From Trichoplax sp. H2 (lineage: Eukaryota; Placozoa; Uniplacotomia; Trichoplacea), in the NCBI GenBank assembly GCA_003344405.1, contig NOWV01000030.1, positions 1 to 64,000 of the forward strand: 64,000 bases of DNA, written 5' to 3'. Under the pieces are notes generated by a model that was not told where the DNA came from, did not search any database, and saw only the letters and a list, made by a program, of their open reading frames with translations. A program made the translations under genes and the position numbers. Positions 60,901 through 64,000 of this stretch are shown piece by piece (the first letter of the stretch is position 1; the number at the start of each line of letters is the position of its first letter).

Positions 60901-61340
60901 CAAGTCGGATGGATCATGACTGACGCCATGATGGTAATTTGGTGTTTGTGCTGCCTTTCGTTCATGCTCAAGGAATAAAGATGGAACAATTTGTTGCAGC
61001 CATGATAGCACTTGCTTGTCGTCTACCATGCAATCTACCTCCTACTAAAACATGACTCCTATGTAGAATTTTCATACCTCGTTGACAACATCGCTCTCTA
61101 AAAGCCATCGAACGAAGTGGTGGGCTGAATCTTGACTGATAAAGCCTTGATTATGAGGTATAATCCTTCCCTCGAAATAAAGCTTAAGAAATCGCTTGCC
61201 TCGACCAATAGGATCTTCATCATTGGCCGACCAGACAGGGTAATCCACACTCCACATTGCATCTCTTAATAAGTTTGGATTTTGAATTTTATAACCCGTT
61301 TTCTCATGGAATATTTGCGCTCGGCGATTTAGCGAATCCT
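57914..61340 (-). CDS. RNase III-like domain plus three divergent ankyrin modules, split by a 1.37-kb intron; 5' end missing
   Basis: Two exons in transcription order, 61340-61078 and 59704-57914, join in phase 0 at GAG|GTATGA and CACTAG|GTT. Exon 1 gives GYKIQNPNLLRDAM, then FLKLYFEGRII and RWLLESDVVNE. Exon 2 starts VGKRSGLAELMD, matching IGKR(L/I)GL in the two sister genes at the same point, which supports the join. The rest of the fold is FAVVGLVYKDSDG. The NERLEFLGD signature is missing, and the second-helix Asp and Glu are replaced, so no catalysis is expected. Three ankyrin modules follow (RIQLLLDCNADW, RLRFLLKYGADW, RIQLLLKYGASW). Between the second and third lie two SUMO-type sites (IKLEPT, VKVEPT) and a basic tract. 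The C-terminus is acidic (DSDSTDEES). Exon 1 starts in phase 1, and its upstream ATG exon was not found. Confidence 0.8.
59705..61077 (-). other. Intron of the RNase III-ANK gene, filled with tandem repeats
   Basis: It lies between donor GAG|GTATGA and acceptor TTCACTAG|GTT. Most of it (about 59990-60780) is the degenerate tandem array listed separately. A second good acceptor (TTTTTTCATCTAG|GAT at 59792/59791) opens 28 codons that run into the TAG of the real acceptor. This might be a decayed duplicate exon. Confidence 0.65.
59993..60780 (+). repeat. Intronic degenerate tandem repeat, about 210-260 bp unit, up to four copies
   Basis: Each copy begins near a GTAGCATGTTTCCT-like string followed by GCATTCTTGT. 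It continues with CAAAAGGAAATTCAAGATTGCT, a TCTAGGCGCCC-like string, CTATTTTTATAGGGGCTTTGAA and a TTTTTACTGCT string. Copies start near 59993, 60217, 60479 and (partial) 60690. The inter-copy identity is moderate with indels, so the array is older than the 45-kb minisatellites. Confidence 0.8.
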
Positions 61341-62114
61341 CTAACAAGACAAGAAGAAAGATATTTCAAGTTATTTTTCTTCTCGTCAAGATAATTATTA
61401 TCTGAGAAAAAAAATGTCTGTCTGACGACAATAAGAAAGGCCAGGCCTTGGCAAGCCATGCCATGAGCAATTAATAAGATTGAAAAAAATAAACTAAAAT
61501 GCATTTTCCTCTAGTCTTGGAGACTACTCTTTTCTCAGCTCAACTCTCTAGCAACTTCTTGCTCCTATAGCGTAGTACAAATCCAAGATAGAAAAAGGAA
61601 AACGGGGAAAAATAACCAACTCAATCCATGCATCCAGCAGAAAGTATTTTCCTAATCTAGACGATGCAATATTGCATCGTCCAACTGGCTTCCATGACGA
61701 TTGCAATGCAAAATTGTCATGACTACATCATGAGAGGACTCTTTAAGCAATTATTTACCATCATAAGTGTCCATTATTGGCAGAAGATTGAGCTTTGACC
61801 ACTAGTAAATCGATATAGCAAGACCAATGAGCCTGTTTCCTCGCCGTTGACAAGGTGGAAATGATGGCGGAAAAGGATCGAGCGCAGAGTATTTATTCTT
61901 TACCGCTGCTTTGATACCAATACCGAGAGGCATATGGTACTAGCGAGTAGTCAACACTATCTTATCCTATCATGGAATGCGTTCCTATGTATGGCTGGCG
62001 GTTTCTACTGGGGAAATGCCATTTTTGTAGATTATCGATAGCCTTATTAGTAGCCAAGGCTTGGAGAACTAAGCCATCCATGATCATTACTTGCTTTATC
62101 CTGTAGTATTGATC

Positions 62115-62438
62115 ATGTTTGCTCGAACGGGAGAAACAAGATGGCTAAAATGGAGTCGGTGGCGAGCCGAATTTGGCTCATGGCGTCAAAAAGCAGCAAG
62201 TCAACAGGATACAGGGGGTGCAGTCATGGATGATGGAGATTCCTTATTCGTTAGCATATCCAATACTCAGTCTCGAATCATTATGCAATTAGGGCAATTA
62301 AGTTCAAGACTAAGGACGCCTAGAAGAAATCGCAGCGTGCAAGGATGGCGCAATGGCTACAGAAAATTGGCGACTGCACACGAGATGAAATCAACGTTGC
62401 TCAAATCAATTCATCACGTGCACGATCGGTCTAAATGA
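62115..62438 (+). CDS. Hypothetical basic protein, 107 aa
   Basis: From ATG (MFARTGETRW) the frame runs 107 codons to TGA. The N-terminus is rich in Trp and Arg (WLKWSRWRAEFGSW), the middle has MDDGDSLFVSISNTQS, and the C-terminus is basic (RTPRRNRSVQGWRNG). Composition is less AT-biased than the flanks. I recognise no domain, and there is no paralogue in the window. It might be an exon of a larger gene or a chance frame in more GC-rich DNA. Confidence 0.25.
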   Translation: MFARTGETRWLKWSRWRAEFGSWRQKAASQQDTGGAVMDDGDSLFVSISNTQSRIIMQLGQLSSRLRTPRRNRSVQGWRNGYRKLATAHEMKSTLLKSIHHVHDRSK

Positions 62439-62599
62439 AAGCAATCAAAATGAATATGGCGATTCAAATCAAGTGATAGCAAGTAATTTAATCATAATTC
62501 AAGTATGGTAGTAAATATTGAAAACGTTCCAGCAATAGAATCGGCGATATCAATCGAACGAGCTGAGACCGGCCATGTACCAATTCGGTGCGCAACGAC

Positions 62600-62885
62600 T
62601 AACGGTGCAATTTTGAGATCGATGTTAGTTACTCGATATGGAAAACATGGCGTAGAAGACCGCTTTCTGTGCTATATTGCCCTTTCCTTTTTAATAGGCT
62701 TGCAGCTTAGCCATCTTTCTGCATGTGTCAAGAATGATAGCGATGCAATTTTGGATCAATGTCCGCAACGCGATATGGAAAAACACGCATTAGAGGCTCC
62801 GCTTTCTGTGCCATTTTTCCATTTGCTTACAGCTTAGGCATCTTGCTGCTTTCTACAAGTGTCAAGAATGATAGCGATGGGATCA
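62600..62885 (+). repeat. Two-copy direct repeat, about 145 bp
   Basis: The string GATGCAATTTTG, a CGATATGGAAAA string, then GCTTTCTGTGC, a CTTGCAGCTTAG-like string, CATCTTTCTGC and GTGTCAAGAATGATAGCGATG occur at about 62607-62742 and again at about 62740-62880. A 110-codon ATG frame at 62505-62837 spans both copies and is probably a by-product. Confidence 0.8.
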
Positions 62886-63189
62886 AGTTTCAGTGCTGTC
62901 ATTGGAATGATTGAGTAATGCACAATAATTGCAAATTTATGATTGTCAACATGTTTGTTGAGCAGATACGGTGTAGTACACAGAATCATGAGCAGGAAGC
63001 GACAAGGCTTTCTGCTCGTTACTATTCAAGAAGAAGTTCCCTAGTCAAACCGAGGTCTTTCTTAGTATGTTTGAACGACTTGGATTCACAAGATTGCACC
63101 ATTTCTACCTGATTTCTACAGTATTGATTTTGTTTTATCTAGAATGGAGTACTCGAACTAAACTACAGTATAGTGCACTGCTGACAACC

Positions 63190-63790
63190 AAGCATCAAGT
63201 TAAAATGGCTTCCCAATGACAGGATAACACAAACATGTTTCATTGCTTTCCAAGGAATGGTGGGTAAACTCAAACGAGACTTCAAATTTCCAATAGCCAC
63301 CTTGGATATATAGCAACTGTTTTTCTCTGTAGTACGATTGTGCAGCTACTTGCTAGTCTTGATATTTTGCAATCACTAACATTTTTGAAGGCAGATTTCA
63401 CACTCTGCCAACGACTTTGTCTTGTCTACAGCTGAATGCTCTGAGGAAAGGTTACTCGAGCAGCAAGCTAAAATGGCTTCGCAATGACTGGATAACAGAA
63501 CCAGATTTCATTGATTTCCAAGGAATGATGAACTCAAACGAGTATTGATATCTCCAATAGCCACCTTGGATATATATTAAACAAGTGTTTTTCTCTTTAG
63601 TAGGATTGTACAACTATTGCTGGTCTTGAAATTTTGCAATCACTAACATTTTAAGGTAGATTTCACACTTTGCTAACGACTTTGTCTTGTCCACACCTGA
63701 ATACTCTGAGGAAAGGTTGCTCAGCTATTACGCATTGCAAATAACGAAGCATCAAGTTAAAATAGCTTCCCAATGAGAGGATAACAGGGA
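63190..63790 (+). repeat. Tandem repeat, about 275 bp unit, two full copies plus partial third
   Basis: Copies start at about 63192, 63464 and 63752 with AAGCTAAAATGGCTTCCCAATGA-like sequence, followed by GGATAACA. Shared internal blocks are CCAATAGCCACCTTGGATATATA, TTTTGCAATCACTAACATTTT, AACGACTTTGTCTTGTC and CTCTGAGGAAAGGTT. The copies are similar, with small indels. The array continues close to the window end. Confidence 0.9.
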
Positions 63791-64000
63791 TCAACTTCGA
63801 TGTTGTGCTACTGCCATTGAAAGCTTTCTTGCGACGTCTATATTGCTTTCATCATCGTTTGTTAAATGTTGCATCGTATCGTATAAGACTGTAAATGCAG
63901 CAATATCATCATTAGGGGAAGCATCCTAATATAGTTATGAAATACTCTACAGTTATACGACAGCAGACTCAGAACGACTGAGTTCGTAAATTATACGACT

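Larger units (their letters stand above)
61341..64000. other. Terminal region with tandem repeats and weak ORFs
   Basis: No firm gene is present outside the entries at 62115 and the arrays at 62.6-62.9 and 63.19-63.79 kb. The first exon of the RNase III-ANK gene (minus strand) should lie here. An ATG frame at 61504 (MHFSLFFSILLIAHG) looks like a signal peptide, but it has no phase-1 consensus donor to reach 61340, so I left it out. Confidence 0.4.

Noticed and set aside
61304-61504. Signal-peptide-like ORF (MHFSLFFSILLIAHG) as exon 1 of the RNase III-ANK gene
   Set aside because: The next exon needs a phase-1 donor. The only phase-1 GT in this frame (GTTTAT after the third codon) is poor and would remove the signal sequence.
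62505-62837. 110-aa ATG-initiated ORF
   Set aside because: It spans two copies of a non-coding-looking direct repeat, and its protein halves do not stay similar, as expected for a chance frame.
1-64000. tRNA, rRNA, CRISPR or intact transposon
   Set aside because: I saw no cloverleaf B-box-type strings, rRNA cores, spacer-repeat arrays, transposase or reverse-transcriptase motifs. A covariance-model search would be needed to exclude small RNAs.

Overview
The window is AT-rich animal nuclear DNA. Most genes are split by introns with GTAAGT-like donors and pyrimidine-AG acceptors, intergenic space is large, minisatellites are common, and there is one 20-N scaffold gap at 1732-1751. The protein set (adhesion-type 7TM receptor with SEA domain, CARD, RCC1, ankyrin and RNase III modules, GT10 fucosyltransferase) is metazoan. 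Base composition, intron size and domain mix suggest an early-branching animal, with a placozoan such as Trichoplax my first guess. That assignment is inference, because no rRNA or mitochondrial marker is present.

Layout. 1-7.7 kb is mostly non-coding, with a gap-flanking duplication, a perfect hairpin and old tandem repeats. 7.7-15.1 kb (+) holds an eight-exon SEA-domain 7TM receptor. 15.1-20.8 kb appears empty. 20.8-24.5 kb (+) and 30.1-26.3 kb (-) hold two convergent paralogues that join an N-terminal CARD-like domain to a seven-bladed RCC1 propeller and share every intron phase. 30.1-36.1 kb holds only weak gene fragments. 36.1-40.4 kb (+) is a 1414-residue single-exon protein with an RNase III-like domain followed by seven copies of a divergent ankyrin module. 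43.7-42.3 kb (-) is an alpha-1,3-fucosyltransferase. 45.1-46.5 kb is minisatellite. 49.7-54.8 kb (+) is a 17-exon ankyrin gene built as one exon per repeat. 56.3-57.0 kb (+) is a stand-alone RNase III-like protein. 61.3-57.9 kb (-) is a third RNase III-like gene carrying the same divergent ankyrin modules, split by a 1.37-kb intron. The last 3 kb is low-support sequence with more tandem repeats.

The most unusual content is two architectures. One is a family of RNase III-like proteins, with catalytic residues decayed to different degrees, fused to a distinctive ankyrin module whose hallmark is GASW. The other is the CARD-RCC1 fusion, present as an inverted pair. Both combine a signalling or nucleic-acid-processing fold with a protein-binding scaffold. 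A role in sensing RNA or triggering cell-death or immune assemblies is possible, but it is inference from domain content only. All splice models were assembled by hand from reading frame, splice consensus and comparison between paralogues, and have not been checked against transcripts.
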